A model generated the notes under the pieces. The model was not told where the DNA came from and made no database searches. It saw nothing but the letters and a program-made list of their open reading frames with translations. DNA of 64,000 nt, taken from assembly GCA_026936335.1 (NCBI GenBank), contig JAPMXV010000006.1, forward strand, positions 124,001 through 188,000, in the 5' to 3' direction. The stretch is from Mantamonas sphyraenae. Its lineage: Eukaryota; CRuMs; Mantamonadidae. This document shows, in pieces, positions 63,447-64,000 of this stretch; within the stretch, counting starts at the first letter, position 1, and every line of letters begins with the position of its first letter. Position numbers and translations under genes: made by a program.

Positions 63447-64000
63447 GAGCTCCACGGGTATTGCTGCCACCGTCAAGGACGTGCCTGCCATCGACTTTAT
63501 CAACGCGTATGCCGCTCATCTGCAGAAGCAGGGCAAGCTGCAGCTGCCCAAGGGTGTGGATATGATCAAGACGGCCACGTGGAAGGAGCTGAGCCCGTAT
63601 GACGACAACTGGTTCTACGTGCGCGCTGGTACGTGACCCTACAGAAAGCGAGACGTGTGTGTGGGCCGCGTGAGGGCGCGTTTTGTGCGCGCCTTGCATT
63701 TTTTGCAAGAGCGACGCTCGCGCCTCGCCTTGGCCCGCTCCGTTTTTCCCTCCCCATGGCTCGCCCCTGGGCACACTCTGTCCTTGAGGCCTATGCAGAT
63801 GCTCTGTGGGCATACCATGCGTGTGTACATCTGCGCGTGGGTGTCCACAGAGGATCGAGGCAGGGAGCAGGGCCTGCCGCGTGTGTGCGAGGCGCATGCA
63901 TTTTGTCCAGCCCCGTTTTTCAAACACCCACCGTCGCTTACACACACACGCACTCTCCAGCTTCGATCGCCCGCAAGGTGTACATCCGCCCCGGTGTTGG
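63445..64000 (+). CDS. RPS19: 40S ribosomal protein S19 (eS19), 5' part
   Basis: Exon 1 is 63445-63628; exon 2 starts at 63961 and runs off the window. Exon 1 encodes STGIAATVKDVPAIDFINAY, then PKGVDMIKTATWKELSPYDD and NWFYVRA, as in eukaryotic eS19. Exon 2 gives SIARKVYIRPGV, the start of the next conserved block. Donor is GTACGT and the phase is 1. eS19 sits on the head of the small subunit and is needed for 18S rRNA 3'-end maturation. Its start codon overlaps the most upstream possible start of DHX35 on the other strand. The 332-base intron is long for this window. Confidence 0.95.
63629..63960 (+). other. RPS19 intron 1 (332 bases) with small inverted repeats
   Basis: GTACGT to CTCCAG. 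It holds a perfect short hairpin (CTTGCA, T-rich loop, TGCAAG) near 63695-63715 and an 8-base inverted repeat CTCTGTGG/CCACAGAG spanning about 63800-63856. Ribosomal-protein introns often host snoRNAs, but I found no convincing C/D or H/ACA boxes. Confidence 0.4.

Overview
The window is nuclear DNA from a compact, G+C-rich, intron-bearing eukaryote. It holds 28 protein-coding genes in 64 kb. Spliceosomal introns are short (about 60 to 425 bases, GT...AG) and intergenic gaps are mostly 10 to 170 bases. SPEF2 (central-pair/flagellar), a CDKL-type kinase, a kinesin-3 and gamma-tubulin complex subunit 2 point to a flagellated cell. A gp91phox-type NADPH oxidase, TMEM104, TMEM115, TMEM87, condensin-II subunit H2, a Ste20-type kinase and two RasGAP-domain proteins fit a free-living protist of the broad opisthokont/apusozoan kind. 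I cannot name the species from sequence alone. No rRNA, tRNA, CRISPR array or transposon was recognised.

Layout. 1-13.9 kb: the 3' end of a tandem-repeat protein, a C2-RasGAP (minus), SPEF2 (plus), and a RasGAP-4xPH-LRR protein (minus). 13.9-25.3 kb: four plus-strand genes packed head to tail (12-TM transporter, NCAPH2, TMEM87, and a 1670-residue secreted modular protein). 25.3-34.6 kb: a TPR protein (minus), ZNHIT2 (plus), two divergent type II membrane glycosyltransferase-like proteins, and UTP13/TBL3 (minus). 34.7-45.8 kb: CUL1 (plus), CIAO2B (minus), a mitochondrial carrier overlapping the start of a NADPH oxidase (plus), a secreted glycosyltransferase (plus), TMEM104 (minus) and MGST3 (minus). 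45.9-58.8 kb: CDKL kinase (plus), FHA-kinesin (minus), a small 4-TM protein (plus), TUBGCP2 (minus) and TMEM115 (plus). 58.8-64 kb: Ste20-like kinase (minus), DHX35 (minus) and the 5' part of RPS19 (plus).

Most neighbours are unrelated housekeeping genes, so there is no operon-like pathway. What stands out is extreme compaction: two divergent pairs whose start codons can share one CATG, one convergent pair whose stops share one CTAG, and a carrier/oxidase overlap. Other unusual points are a 5' splice-site preference for GTACGT (C at +4), two RasGAP domains lacking the arginine finger, a kinesin-3 ending in a CaaX box, and two single-base frame breaks in C runs inside otherwise conserved genes (CUL1, DHX35) that look like assembly errors. 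Exon boundaries below were worked out by hand from reading frame, splice motifs and remembered family similarity; none was tested by transcript data or a database search.
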